Source: Gallintestinimicrobium propionicum (GTDB lineage Bacteria; Bacillota; Clostridia; Lachnospirales; Lachnospiraceae). From it: a DNA stretch of 64,000 bases. Below the pieces are notes generated by a model. That model worked only from the letters and a program-made list of their open reading frames with translations, was not told the DNA's origin and searched no databases. The DNA is taken from positions 1 through 64,000 of the forward strand of contig NZ_JAOQJY010000010.1 in the NCBI RefSeq assembly GCF_025567525.1, written 5' to 3'. The position numbers and the translations under genes were made by a program. Of the stretch, positions 49,907-58,083 are shown one piece after another (the first letter of the stretch is position 1; every line of letters begins with the position of its first letter).

Positions 49907-50926
49907 CTACTCCATCCGATAAATCGCATCCGTATTCGCCGGTTCTAAAAATCTTCGTTCCTCTCCGTTGACAATCACGCGATCGTTGTCCGCAGACAAA
50001 AATCCGATCACCGCCGCCGGGATTTTCTGCTGCTGCAGCTGCTCTGCCAGCATCTCGCCCTGATCAGTCACAAACAGCAGACTGCCGTTTCCGGACAGTT
50101 CATAGGGATTGACGTCCAGTTCATTACAGATTTCTACCGTTTCCTGTCGGATGGGAAGCTTCTTTAAAGATACCTCCAGTCCGGTCCCGGCCTGCTCTGC
50201 CAGTGTCCAGAGTGCATGGAATACACCGCCTTCCGATACTGCACAGGCAAGTCCGACGCCGGACTTACCGGCGACTGCAGCCTCCGGTAAAATCGAAAAG
50301 TGCTGCTCCAGCTGTGCTACGTCGTCCAGAAGCTGCGCAGGATAGCGCTTCAAAAGGGCTTCCCGGTATGTTTTTTCCAGGCGGACAGTTCCTGCCAGTC
50401 CCGCCCATTTCGTCATTACAATCTGCTGACCGGCGCGCGCCGACAGCGCAGCGCCTGCAGGCGCAGTCCACACTTCTGCAAGCGCCTCTGCTGTCGCAAC
50501 AGGCGCAATGACTGCACCGGACACATGCACTTTCACATCCGCGAGCGTAACCTGCAGCTTCTGCGCTGCTTCCTGCGCTGCGACAGTCATCTTCTGCAGC
50601 TCCTGCTCTTGACAGTCTGCCGGAAGCATCAGCTGCATGGACACCATGCGTACCTTTGCTTCTCCTCTTCCCACTGCTGCCGCTGCTGCGCGGTTTACTG
50701 CCTCATAAACGCAAAGTTTGGCTCCCTCTGCTCCGGACCAAACAGACAGACTCTGCGCCGTAATCCACAGCTGCTTCGCTTTTTCCGGCGCTTTATCCAC
50801 ATTTTCAGACGTGAGAAAGGCGCAGCCTTCCCCATACTCTGCGCCTTTCACCCCTATGCCGTTTGTTTCTATTTTTCGATGAACGCTGCGTTTATAAACG
50901 TTTCCCGTTACGTTCCCTGTTTTCAT
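49907..50926 (-). CDS. AIR synthase-related (HypE/PurM-fold) protein
   Basis: The 339-residue protein resembles the PurM-fold AIR synthase-like family, especially in the end part, which includes GVFHALWTLAEQAGTGLEV, LPIRQETVEICNELDVNPYELSGNGSLLFVTD. This is the HypE-type motif set. The N-terminal half is less conserved, with Ala-rich helices. Its function is not known; the linked Lrp regulator and aminotransferase suggest amino-acid or cofactor metabolism. GGAGAAAAGCTT precedes the ATG. Confidence 0.78.
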   Translation of the reverse strand: MKTGNVTGNVYKRSVHRKIETNGIGVKGAEYGEGCAFLTSENVDKAPEKAKQLWITAQSLSVWSGAEGAKLCVYEAVNRAAAAAVGRGEAKVRMVSMQLMLPADCQEQELQKMTVAAQEAAQKLQVTLADVKVHVSGAVIAPVATAEALAEVWTAPAGAALSARAGQQIVMTKWAGLAGTVRLEKTYREALLKRYPAQLLDDVAQLEQHFSILPEAAVAGKSGVGLACAVSEGGVFHALWTLAEQAGTGLEVSLKKLPIRQETVEICNELDVNPYELSGNGSLLFVTDQGEMLAEQLQQQKIPAAVIGFLSADNDRVIVNGEERRFLEPANTDAIYRME

Positions 50927-50963
50927 AAGCTTTTCTCCATTCCGAATACCATCGTATCAAAGC

Positions 50964-50998
50964 ATTGCAGAGCCGGACCTCCAGCCCGGCTCTGCAAT
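50964..50998 (-). terminator. Perfect 13-bp hairpin after the VanW gene
   Basis: ATTGCAGAGCCGG (50964-50976) pairs perfectly with CCGGCTCTGCAAT (50986-50998). It lies in the intergenic space between the VanW gene and the AIR-synthase-like gene. The minus-strand T-run is absent, so termination may be partial. Confidence 0.65.
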
Positions 50999-51022
50999 CC
51001 GCTCTGCTTTAGGATCCGGTGC

Positions 51023-52576
51023 TTAGTTTCCCGCCGCTGCGTCCTGCTGCGCCTGTGCAGCCTGCGCCTGAGCCTCTGCGATCGCCTGCAGCTGCTCCGG
51101 TGTCAATGCCGCCGCTGCTGCCTGCTGCGCTTTGATATTGGAAATGGTCGCTTTGACCGTATCAATGCTGCTGGTCGCAATGGCCGCCTGCATCTGGCTG
51201 GTCGCATTCGGATCCGGAGAAGCAATTCCAACGGTTGCCGTTCTGGGGCTCATCTTGTAGTTGCTGCTGTTGACCTGCTCCCGGCTGACTTCCACACCGT
51301 TTTCCTTTACAATCTTCCAGAGTCTTGCCTTGTAGCCGATATGTGCGCTGCTGACGCTGATGACGCCGATAGGCTGGGAAGCGTCAGCTATGATCTGATC
51401 CGCTTCCGGAACCTTTTTCTCAATCACTTCACTCTCATAATCTACGACGCGGTTTTTTGCTCTCGTCTCTACACCATAGATCGTAAATGTAATCTTTTTA
51501 TCAGCCGTATGTCCATCGATATAAATCGGATAATCCGTATTATTCACAAATACAAAATCCTTGCCGGAGGATTCTGCAATCGCCGCATCCGCAGACGGAT
51601 CTACATAGGTTACGATCATAGAATGATTGTGACGTTCTGTCACTTCCAGCTCTGCCCGCAGAACCGCATTGTACAGCGTTGTGGATACCTGACAGATACC
51701 ACCGCCGATGCTGTCTACCACCTTGCCATTCAGATAAGAACCCGCCATCTCGTAACCGTTTTCGGTAGAGAAGGGCTTCACTGTATTATAGGTAGAAAAC
51801 GTATCGCCGGGATACAAAGTTGTTCCGTTGATCAGTCTGCAGCCATTTGCAACGTTTTTGCTGCGGGACGCACCGGAGGTCGAATAGCTTGTCGTAAATG
51901 TTCCGAGCACATCTTTTACCTTTGCAAGCTCTTCTGTTTTTCCCTTGGGCTCATCCACTGCCATTACGAGGGCAACGTTTCCGTTTTCCCCTTTGACCCA
52001 GGAGCCCGTAAGATAATCGTAGATCGCAGCTACGGACGCATTTTCATCTACCACATATCCGGTCTGTCCATCTTCGATTTGAAAGGATCCGTCAACCCGT
52101 GTCAGGTGCGCATCGATCGCTTCCACATTAAATTTACTGCAGCGCTCCGTCACAGCCTGACGAATCGCTTCTTTATCAAAATCCAGAACAACGGGGTAAT
52201 TCTTTCCTTTATTCTGCAGATCCTTTTCCGCCTTATAGCGCGCTACAATATTTCCCTTTTTTCCAAGGGACACTGCTTCCGAAACAAGCTCCGGGTTTTT
52301 CCAGGAAATTCCCAGCTCAGAAAGGCTGATAGATACACTCTGTCCATCCTGCGCCTGCAGCTGCACCTGCGCCTGCCCAAGTTCGTTCACATAGCTCTGA
52401 ACCGCCCCCTGCGCCTGTTCCTGTGTCATCCCGGAAAGATCCATGCCATCTGCCGAAATCCCGGTCTGGATGGTATCGTTCGGCGCTGCGTATACAGTCT
52501 TTCCTGCCACCGCCATGCACGCAAACACGCACACCAGCATGGCTGCCGTCATCAGTACGGTTTTCATTCGATTCAT
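51023..52576 (-). CDS. VanW family protein with peptidoglycan-binding domain
   Basis: The start at 52576 gives 517 residues with a signal peptide or membrane anchor (KTVLMTAAMLVCVFACMAVA, ending near YAAP). A PG_binding_4-like domain comes first. The VanW domain follows, recognised by LYPGDTFSTYNTVKPFSTENGYEMA, GGGICQVSTTLYNAVLRAELEV and the RHNHSM stretch. The C-terminal tail is Ala/Gln-rich and repetitive. VanW proteins are probably cell-wall related; the VanW name does not imply vancomycin resistance. AAGGAATTTTAAA precedes the ATG. Confidence 0.9.
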   Translation of the reverse strand: MNRMKTVLMTAAMLVCVFACMAVAGKTVYAAPNDTIQTGISADGMDLSGMTQEQAQGAVQSYVNELGQAQVQLQAQDGQSVSISLSELGISWKNPELVSEAVSLGKKGNIVARYKAEKDLQNKGKNYPVVLDFDKEAIRQAVTERCSKFNVEAIDAHLTRVDGSFQIEDGQTGYVVDENASVAAIYDYLTGSWVKGENGNVALVMAVDEPKGKTEELAKVKDVLGTFTTSYSTSGASRSKNVANGCRLINGTTLYPGDTFSTYNTVKPFSTENGYEMAGSYLNGKVVDSIGGGICQVSTTLYNAVLRAELEVTERHNHSMIVTYVDPSADAAIAESSGKDFVFVNNTDYPIYIDGHTADKKITFTIYGVETRAKNRVVDYESEVIEKKVPEADQIIADASQPIGVISVSSAHIGYKARLWKIVKENGVEVSREQVNSSNYKMSPRTATVGIASPDPNATSQMQAAIATSSIDTVKATISNIKAQQAAAAALTPEQLQAIAEAQAQAAQAQQDAAAGN

Positions 52577-52599
52577 TTTAAAATTCCTTTCTATGCCGC

Positions 52600-52701
52600 T
52601 TATAAAAACGACAGCAATGTAGGAACAATCATCGCCAGCACCAGAATAAGGATGATGATCGATGATATAATTTTTTGTGTCTTTTTCTTTCTGAAATTCA
52701 T
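52600..52701 (-). CDS. 33-residue single-span membrane protein upstream of VanW
   Basis: This small gene starts at an ATG with AAAGGAGCAGAGC before it and codes a peptide with a very basic start (MNFRKKKTQK) and one long hydrophobic helix (IISSIIILILVLAMIVPTLL). It lies between the promoter at 52786-52814 and the VanW gene, 23 bp from it. A longer frame of the VanW gene runs across this region in another frame but has no ribosome binding site. Small proteins of this form seem frequent in Lachnospiraceae. Confidence 0.7.
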   Translation of the reverse strand: MNFRKKKTQKIISSIIILILVLAMIVPTLLSFL

Positions 52702-52785
52702 GCTCTGCTCCTTTATCCGCAAACTGCCTTATAACATCTGACAAATAGCATTAAAGCACCATCTTCCATGGCTGCGCTTCCACAC

Positions 52786-52814
52786 ATTATAAAGCACTTC
52801 CCTCACTTTTGCAA
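52786..52814 (-). promoter_or_regulatory. Sigma-A-type promoter before the small protein and VanW genes
   Basis: On the minus strand TTGCAA (52814-52809) and TATAAT (52791-52786) are separated by exactly 17 bp. The transcript would start near 52779, 78 nt before the 33-residue protein. The promoter overlaps the end of the exonuclease gene. Confidence 0.72.
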
Positions 52815-53516
52815 GCTTCCATATGCCGCAAGAATCCGGTCGATCTGACGGCTTGCCTCGTTTTTCGTCAGCATGGAAACGTCGTAATCCGGCGTCAGCT
52901 GATGCAGCGCAAGAAGCTTTGTCAGACGTTCCTTCTGTGCCTTCGTCGCAGGCGATTCGCGTTTTACCTTGCAAATCAACGGAACCGGCTCAAAATCCTT
53001 TGCCCGGTCCGGGTCTGTTCCATAAAGCTCCAGCAGTTTTTCATATAAAATATGCGTTGCCCTCGCGTCCTCCAGCGCCCGATGCGCCTGAATCGGAATT
53101 TCGAAATGTTCGCACAGGGCGGATAGTCTTCTGCTCGGGAGCTCTGACAAAAACTGTCTGGAAAGCTTCAGGGTATCCACGCCGCTCCGTTCAAAATCCA
53201 GCCGCATATTCACCGCCGCACGCTTCAAAAACCCATAATCGAACAAAATCCGATGTCCCACAAGGGGCAGATCTCCGGCAAACTCCAAAAAGGCAGGCAA
53301 AACGCTTTCCATCGTCTCCGCCTCATCTACCTGCTCCTGTAAAATCCCGGTCAGCTCTGTGATATGCGCAGGCAATATGCGCCCCGGATTGACAAAGGAT
53401 GTAAAGCTTCCGACAATCTGTCCGTCCCGGACGCGCACTGCCCCGATTTCTATAATTTTATCCTGCTTCGGCGCAAGCCCGGTCGTTTCCACATCTACGC
53501 TCACATATTCTTTCAC
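52803..53516 (-). CDS. DnaQ-like 3'-5' exonuclease
   Basis: The 237-residue protein has the DEDDh exonuclease signature: VDVETTG near the N-terminus, LVGHRILFDYGFLKRA in the middle and AHRALEDARAT near residue 150. A C-terminal extension ends with TKNEASRQIDRILAAYG, a small helical module often found on clostridial PolC-type exonucleases. Probable roles are DNA repair or proofreading-like trimming. It overlaps the nth gene by 4 bp. Confidence 0.9.
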   Translation of the reverse strand: MKEYVSVDVETTGLAPKQDKIIEIGAVRVRDGQIVGSFTSFVNPGRILPAHITELTGILQEQVDEAETMESVLPAFLEFAGDLPLVGHRILFDYGFLKRAAVNMRLDFERSGVDTLKLSRQFLSELPSRRLSALCEHFEIPIQAHRALEDARATHILYEKLLELYGTDPDRAKDFEPVPLICKVKRESPATKAQKERLTKLLALHQLTPDYDVSMLTKNEASRQIDRILAAYGSLQK

Positions 53517-54169
53517 TTCTTTTTCCTGCTCTCCTTTTTTTGACGGCTCTGATAATCCTTACACCATTCCGTCAGAAAACATTCCCCGCATTTCGGAGTC
53601 GGCGCCTTGCAGATGGTCCGCCCCAGCGTGATGATCTGAATATTGTACAAAATCCAATGGTCCTTCGGCAATACCTTCATCAGCTCATATTCCACTTTTT
53701 CCGGGTCGTCCTCTTTTGTCAGCCCCAGCTTTTTGGAAATCCGCTTCACATGGGTATCCACCACAACGCTTGGCTCATGAAAAATATTGCCGCGGATAAC
53801 ATTTGCCGTCTTGCGTCCGACTCCCGGCAGCGCCGTCAGCTCCTCCAGCCCGGAGGGGACCTCGCCGCCATGCAGTGCCATCAGCCTCTGACAGCAGGCA
53901 ATGATATTTTTCGCTTTATTATGATAAAAACCGGTCGGACGGATATCCTGCTCCAGCTCTTTTAAATCCGCCTCCGCAAAGGCTTCAACCGACGGATATT
54001 TCACAAACAGATCTTTCGTGACAATGTTGACCCGTGCGTCGGTGCACTGCGCGCTCAGCATCGTCGCGATCAAAAGCTGCCACGCGTTTTCATGGTTGAG
54101 GTAGCAGATATATTCTCTCCCGTAGTGGGCGTCGAGCTGATCCAAAATGGCTTTCGTGTGTGCGTTCAA
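53513..54169 (-). CDS. nth: Endonuclease III
   Basis: The 218-residue base-excision enzyme has the helix-hairpin-helix LTALPGVGRKTANVI with the catalytic Lys, the catalytic Asp in VVDTHVKRIS and a C-terminal 4Fe-4S loop (CKAPTPKCGECFLTEWC). It removes oxidised pyrimidines. The TTG start at 54169 overlaps the stop of the radical SAM gene as TTGA, with AAAGGGG about 8 nt upstream. Confidence 0.95.
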   Translation of the reverse strand: MNAHTKAILDQLDAHYGREYICYLNHENAWQLLIATMLSAQCTDARVNIVTKDLFVKYPSVEAFAEADLKELEQDIRPTGFYHNKAKNIIACCQRLMALHGGEVPSGLEELTALPGVGRKTANVIRGNIFHEPSVVVDTHVKRISKKLGLTKEDDPEKVEYELMKVLPKDHWILYNIQIITLGRTICKAPTPKCGECFLTEWCKDYQSRQKKESRKKK

Positions 54170-56097
54170 TCAGCTGCCCCCTTTCCTGTCGCGGCGACTG
54201 CTTCTGCATCCGCGGCGGTCGCCTGTCCGGCTGTCGATTTTGCGTCCGCAGCGGTCGGCAGCTCTACCACCGCTGTTCTCGCATTGTCCGTCAGGCGATC
54301 CCGGTTCTGATAATCGAATAAAATTGCCGTTTTCGTCTCCGGATCCTCGCCTCTTTTCAACATACTGATCAGCTCCCACGCCTTTTTCTGTACCGGCCAG
54401 GAAAATACCTCCAGATGGGTCATGCGCTGCAGCTGCTTTGCGTGATATTCCTCATACCCCGGCAGATATGTGCGGTTTTTCTCTTCTTCCTGATAAAACT
54501 CGACGATCTGATCATGATACGGTTTTTCGTCCAATGCAAATGCCGGTCGGCTCTTCGCATTTTCCCGCAGATACAGATCATACACCGCCAACTCCCGGTA
54601 TAACTCCATCCCATCCGGGTCTTCCTGCTGTGCAAACTCCAAAAGCACCTGGTAGCGGTAAGCTCTGGCAGGCGTATGGACAAAATATCCTTTTTCATGA
54701 TAAAAATCAGCCAATTTGTCATACATTGCAAAGGGATTTTCAAAGCGGCTCTGCAGAACCGGAATCAAATGTGTGAACTGATTGCTGTTATAATACAGCT
54801 CCACCATTTCCTCCACCCGCTTTAACCGAATGATATCCCCATAGCTCAGCCATTTTGTATACAAGACCTCATAGGGCGGGCAGTTCTGGTACACGATCCC
54901 ATAGGTCTGTGCCATTTCTTCCAGATAGGAGCCTTTTAATACCTTCAGAAATCCGAGCTGCAGCTGCTGCGGTCTCATGCTGTATACATCATTAAAGGAC
55001 CGGATAAAGCTTCCCATATCTTCATAAGGAAGTCCTGCGATCAGATCCAGGTGCACATGAATATTATATTCGGAATGGATCCGTACCACTGCATGCCGCA
55101 GCTTATCCAGATTTGTATGCCGTCTGACCGCTTCAAGGGTTTGCAGATTCGTGGATTGCACACCGATCTCCAGCTGAACCAGACCGGGGCGCATTTTTGC
55201 CAGAAGTGCCAGCTCTTCTCCGTTCAGCAGATCTGCCGAGATCTCAAAATGGAAATTCGTAATTCCATTATCGTGCTCTTGAATATATTTCCAGATTTCC
55301 ATTGCGTGCTGATGATTACAGTTAAAGGTTCTGTCAATAAATTTCACCTGCGGAACCTTTTGATCAAGGAAAAACTGTAGCTCCTCCTTCACCAGTGCCA
55401 GATCTCTCAGGCGTACCCGTTTGTCAATCGAGGACAGACAGTAACCGCACCGAAACGGACATCCGCGGCTGGATTCATAATAAACGATCCGATTGGCAAA
55501 ATCCTTCATATCCTTATAAAAAAACGGGATCTCACTGATATTGGTCAGGGAGCGCTCCTTTGTCCGTACAAGCTCCCCGGTGATCGGATCTCGATAAACA
55601 ATACCTGCAATACTGTCCAGTCCGGCCTGTTTGATTGCGCCCGGCCAGAATGCCACAATCTGCAGCTGCTGCTGTTCCGAATACCGTCCGCTGCTCTTTT
55701 TTTCATAAAAGGTCAAAAGCTCTGAAAACGTCACCTCGCCCTCGCCGACCATAATGCCGGTCAAAAACGGGAATTGCTCCAGAACCTCCTCCGCATGATA
55801 GGATACCTCCGGACCGCCCAGCCAGATGGGCAGCTCGGGACGCACCTGATGCAGCTCGGAAATTACCTCCTGCATCATTTTCCAATTCCAGATATAACAG
55901 GAAAAAGCCACTGCCTCCGGCTTTCTCTCATAAAGATCGGCAAGGATTTCCTCCACCGTCTGATTGATCGTATACTCGGCAAGCTCCACCTGTGCCGCTG
56001 CCTCCGGATGGTATTTTTCCGCATAAGCCCGCAGACTGTAAAGCGCCGGATTGGAATGAATATATTTTGCGTTCAGTGCCGCCAGTAAAAACTTCAT
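54166..56097 (-). CDS. B12-binding radical SAM protein with DUF4080
   Basis: The 643-residue protein has an N-terminal cobalamin-binding-like Rossmann domain (LAALNAKYIHSNPALYSLRAYAE), the radical SAM Cys cluster in GCPFRCGYCLSS, and a long C-terminal region corresponding to DUF4080. It should bind cobalamin and a 4Fe-4S cluster. The substrate is unknown. The last 35 residues are an Ala-rich low-complexity tail (DAKSTAGQATAADAE). It begins a run with nth and the exonuclease. Confidence 0.9.
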   Translation of the reverse strand: MKFLLAALNAKYIHSNPALYSLRAYAEKYHPEAAAQVELAEYTINQTVEEILADLYERKPEAVAFSCYIWNWKMMQEVISELHQVRPELPIWLGGPEVSYHAEEVLEQFPFLTGIMVGEGEVTFSELLTFYEKKSSGRYSEQQQLQIVAFWPGAIKQAGLDSIAGIVYRDPITGELVRTKERSLTNISEIPFFYKDMKDFANRIVYYESSRGCPFRCGYCLSSIDKRVRLRDLALVKEELQFFLDQKVPQVKFIDRTFNCNHQHAMEIWKYIQEHDNGITNFHFEISADLLNGEELALLAKMRPGLVQLEIGVQSTNLQTLEAVRRHTNLDKLRHAVVRIHSEYNIHVHLDLIAGLPYEDMGSFIRSFNDVYSMRPQQLQLGFLKVLKGSYLEEMAQTYGIVYQNCPPYEVLYTKWLSYGDIIRLKRVEEMVELYYNSNQFTHLIPVLQSRFENPFAMYDKLADFYHEKGYFVHTPARAYRYQVLLEFAQQEDPDGMELYRELAVYDLYLRENAKSRPAFALDEKPYHDQIVEFYQEEEKNRTYLPGYEEYHAKQLQRMTHLEVFSWPVQKKAWELISMLKRGEDPETKTAILFDYQNRDRLTDNARTAVVELPTAADAKSTAGQATAADAEAVAATGKGAAD

Positions 56098-56142
56098 CTA
56101 TAAAACCTTCTTTCGTCAAATACCTGTTTGATTTCGGTAAAC

Positions 56143-56151
56143 ATAATACCA
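56143..56151 (-). promoter_or_regulatory. Candidate extended -10 promoter of the radical SAM gene
   Basis: TGG-TATTAT (56151-56143, minus strand) lies about 45 bp before the start codon at 56097. No clear -35 is present; it matches the extended -10 form seen before mutS2 and galK. Confidence 0.4.
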
Positions 56152-56218
56152 CAAATCCGTTTGCTGTGCATCAACATCCACAACAAAATGCACGCGCTGC
56201 AAGCATTCTGTTCCCATG

Positions 56219-56254
56219 AAAAAAGGGCTTGCCGCACGTTAGTACGACAGCCCT
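56219..56254 (-). terminator. Terminator after the galKT genes
   Basis: AGGGCT (56254-56249) pairs with AGCCCT (56229-56224), with a few further inner pairs, and is followed by six T on the minus strand. It lies between galT and the radical SAM gene, downstream of the palindromic repeat region, and should end galKT transcripts. Confidence 0.65.
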
Positions 56255-56309
56255 TTCCTTTCGCTTGTGTTTATTATACCTGCTGCAGGTCTTTCTATAT
56301 AGTGCACAG

Positions 56310-56519
56310 CAATATATCGTGAGCATAGCTCACTCAATAGCTTCGCCGTTCGCGATGAGCAGGCTTCGCCTGTTCCCGCTCTCTTGCGCTCATTATATCA
56401 CGAGTCCGCGCTGACGCGCTTTATCGCCTGCTACGCAGGCTGCTCGTTCTCTAATGGCACAAGAAAAACAAATGCCGCCTTCGGCGTCGCTTGTTTTTCT
56501 TTTGTGCTCATTATATCAC
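56310..56519. repeat. Palindromic repeat cluster between galT and the radical SAM gene
   Basis: The 440 bp between 56098 and 56541 has no supported gene. It holds two exact copies of GCTCATTATATCAC (56388-56401 and 56506-56519) and several hairpins: GAGCATAGCTC, GCAGGCTTCGCCTG, GCCTGCTACGCAGGC and a longer one in which GCACAAGAAAAACAA pairs with TTGTTTTTCTTTTGTGC (about 56457-56508). The layout resembles a REP- or MITE-like intergenic repeat. Hairpins of the GCAGGC-type also occur in the galK leader. Confidence 0.6.
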
Positions 56520-56541
56520 ATTTGCAGACTTGTGCACAAAG

Positions 56542-58062
56542 TCATGCATTTAAGCGGTCAATAAACCGTTCGAATCCTTTTCTTCCGTCCTCCGTGCATT
56601 TATAAACGCCTGCGTCCTCCAGAACCTGCATGAACACCAGTCCAATCTCCTGCTGCACAATTTCATGGATATTTTCGGCATTTACCTCGCTGTGTCTGGT
56701 CAAAAATTCCTCCGCCCAGTCCGCGTGAGCTGCAAGCACCTCGTTTTGCCGAAGATCAGTCCCGCAAAGGATCGCTTCTTCCAGTTCTGCCATCTCTTTT
56801 TTCAGACGGGCAGGAAGCACTGCAAGTCCCATTACTTCGATCAAACCGATGTTTTCCTTTTTGATGTGGTGCAGGTTTGCATGGGGATGGAACACACCAA
56901 GGGGATGCTCTTTCGTGGTGATATTATTGCGCAGAACCAGATCCAGCTCATAATGATCGCCACGTTTTCTGGCGATAGGCGTGATCGTGTTGTGCTTCTC
57001 CCCCTCTGTCTCTGCAAAGATAAAGGAGGCCTCATCACTGTAGCTGCGCCATGCATCCAGGATCACATCCGCCAGAGCGATCAGCCGCTCTGTATCCGGA
57101 CCGGAAATGCGGATTACGGACATCGGCCAGTTTACAATTCCTGCCTGTACATCTTCAAAGCCTTTGACGGTAAAGCTTTTTTCGACCGGTGCTTTTGCCA
57201 TCGGGAACTCATATCTGCCGCCCTGAAAATGATCATGGCTCAAAATCGAACCGCCGACGATCGGCAGATCCGCATTGGAGCCGAGCATATAATGAGGAAA
57301 CTGTTTTACAAAGTCAAACAGCTTCACAAAGGTATTGTGCTCGATTTTCATCGGCGTGTGCTGGCCGTTAAACACGATGCAGTGCTCATTATAATACACA
57401 TAGGGAGAATACTGAAATCCCCATCTGCTGCCGTTGATCGTCAACGGAATGATCCGGTGATTCTGACGCGCCGGATGGTTGATACGACCTGCATAACCCT
57501 CGTTTTCCACACAAAGCAGACATTTCGGATAGCCGCCCTGCTTTGCCAGCCTTGCCGCCGCAATCGCTTTGGGGTCTTTTTCCGGCTTGGACAGATTGAT
57601 CGTAATATCCAGATCGCCGTATTTCGTTGGCGTTACCCACTTTTCATCCCTGCAAACACGGTATCTTCGAATATAGTCCGTGTCCTGACTGAATTTATAA
57701 AAGAAATCCGTCGCTGCTTCCGGAGACTTTTCATATTCCTCATGAAACCGGCGGATGATCTCACTGGGGCGTCCTACCAGACAGCTCATGATCTTTGTAT
57801 CAAACAGATCCCGGTAAACGATACCATCCTCCTGCATGATCCCGTTTTCCACCGCATAATCCATCATTTCCGTCAGAAGATCCGGCAGCCTTTTGACCGC
57901 CTCTTCTTCTATCTGTTCTATCTTTTCCCCGAATCCATAGGGATAATCTTCTATCTGGAACAGCTCCAGCAGCCGGTTTGTCGTATAAATTTCATCCTCT
58001 GCAGATACCAGACCTGTCAAAAGTCCATACTGCACCAGTTCAAGGATTTTATCCTGAATCAT
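56542..58062 (-). CDS. galT: UDP-glucose--hexose-1-phosphate uridylyltransferase, Firmicutes type
   Basis: The 506-residue enzyme is the longer type II GalT of Gram-positive bacteria. It has the motifs GYAGRINHPARQNHRIIPL and, near the centre, GGSILSHDHFQGG and VFHPHANLHHIKKENIGLIEVMG. It moves UMP between glucose-1-P and galactose-1-P in the Leloir pathway. It follows galK by 21 bp, so the two are probably an operon. The epimerase gene galE is not seen in the window. Confidence 0.95.
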   Translation of the reverse strand: MIQDKILELVQYGLLTGLVSAEDEIYTTNRLLELFQIEDYPYGFGEKIEQIEEEAVKRLPDLLTEMMDYAVENGIMQEDGIVYRDLFDTKIMSCLVGRPSEIIRRFHEEYEKSPEAATDFFYKFSQDTDYIRRYRVCRDEKWVTPTKYGDLDITINLSKPEKDPKAIAAARLAKQGGYPKCLLCVENEGYAGRINHPARQNHRIIPLTINGSRWGFQYSPYVYYNEHCIVFNGQHTPMKIEHNTFVKLFDFVKQFPHYMLGSNADLPIVGGSILSHDHFQGGRYEFPMAKAPVEKSFTVKGFEDVQAGIVNWPMSVIRISGPDTERLIALADVILDAWRSYSDEASFIFAETEGEKHNTITPIARKRGDHYELDLVLRNNITTKEHPLGVFHPHANLHHIKKENIGLIEVMGLAVLPARLKKEMAELEEAILCGTDLRQNEVLAAHADWAEEFLTRHSEVNAENIHEIVQQEIGLVFMQVLEDAGVYKCTEDGRKGFERFIDRLNA

Positions 58063-58083
58063 TGCCCTGATTGCCTGCCTTTC

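Noticed and set aside
51023..52576. Vancomycin resistance suggested by the VanW name
   Set aside because: No vanA/B/G ligase, vanH or vanX gene is present, and VanW-domain proteins are common in Clostridia without resistance.
50300..52741. An 813-codon open frame on the plus strand
   Set aside because: It lies opposite the VanW, hairpin and AIR-synthase-like genes, whose proteins have clear family motifs. The plus-strand product is full of Cys, Arg and His and shows no domain, as expected of an antisense shadow in GC-richer DNA.
56310..56519. CRISPR array
   Set aside because: The repeats are only two exact 14-mers with no regular spacing and no cas genes; the structure is of nested palindromes.
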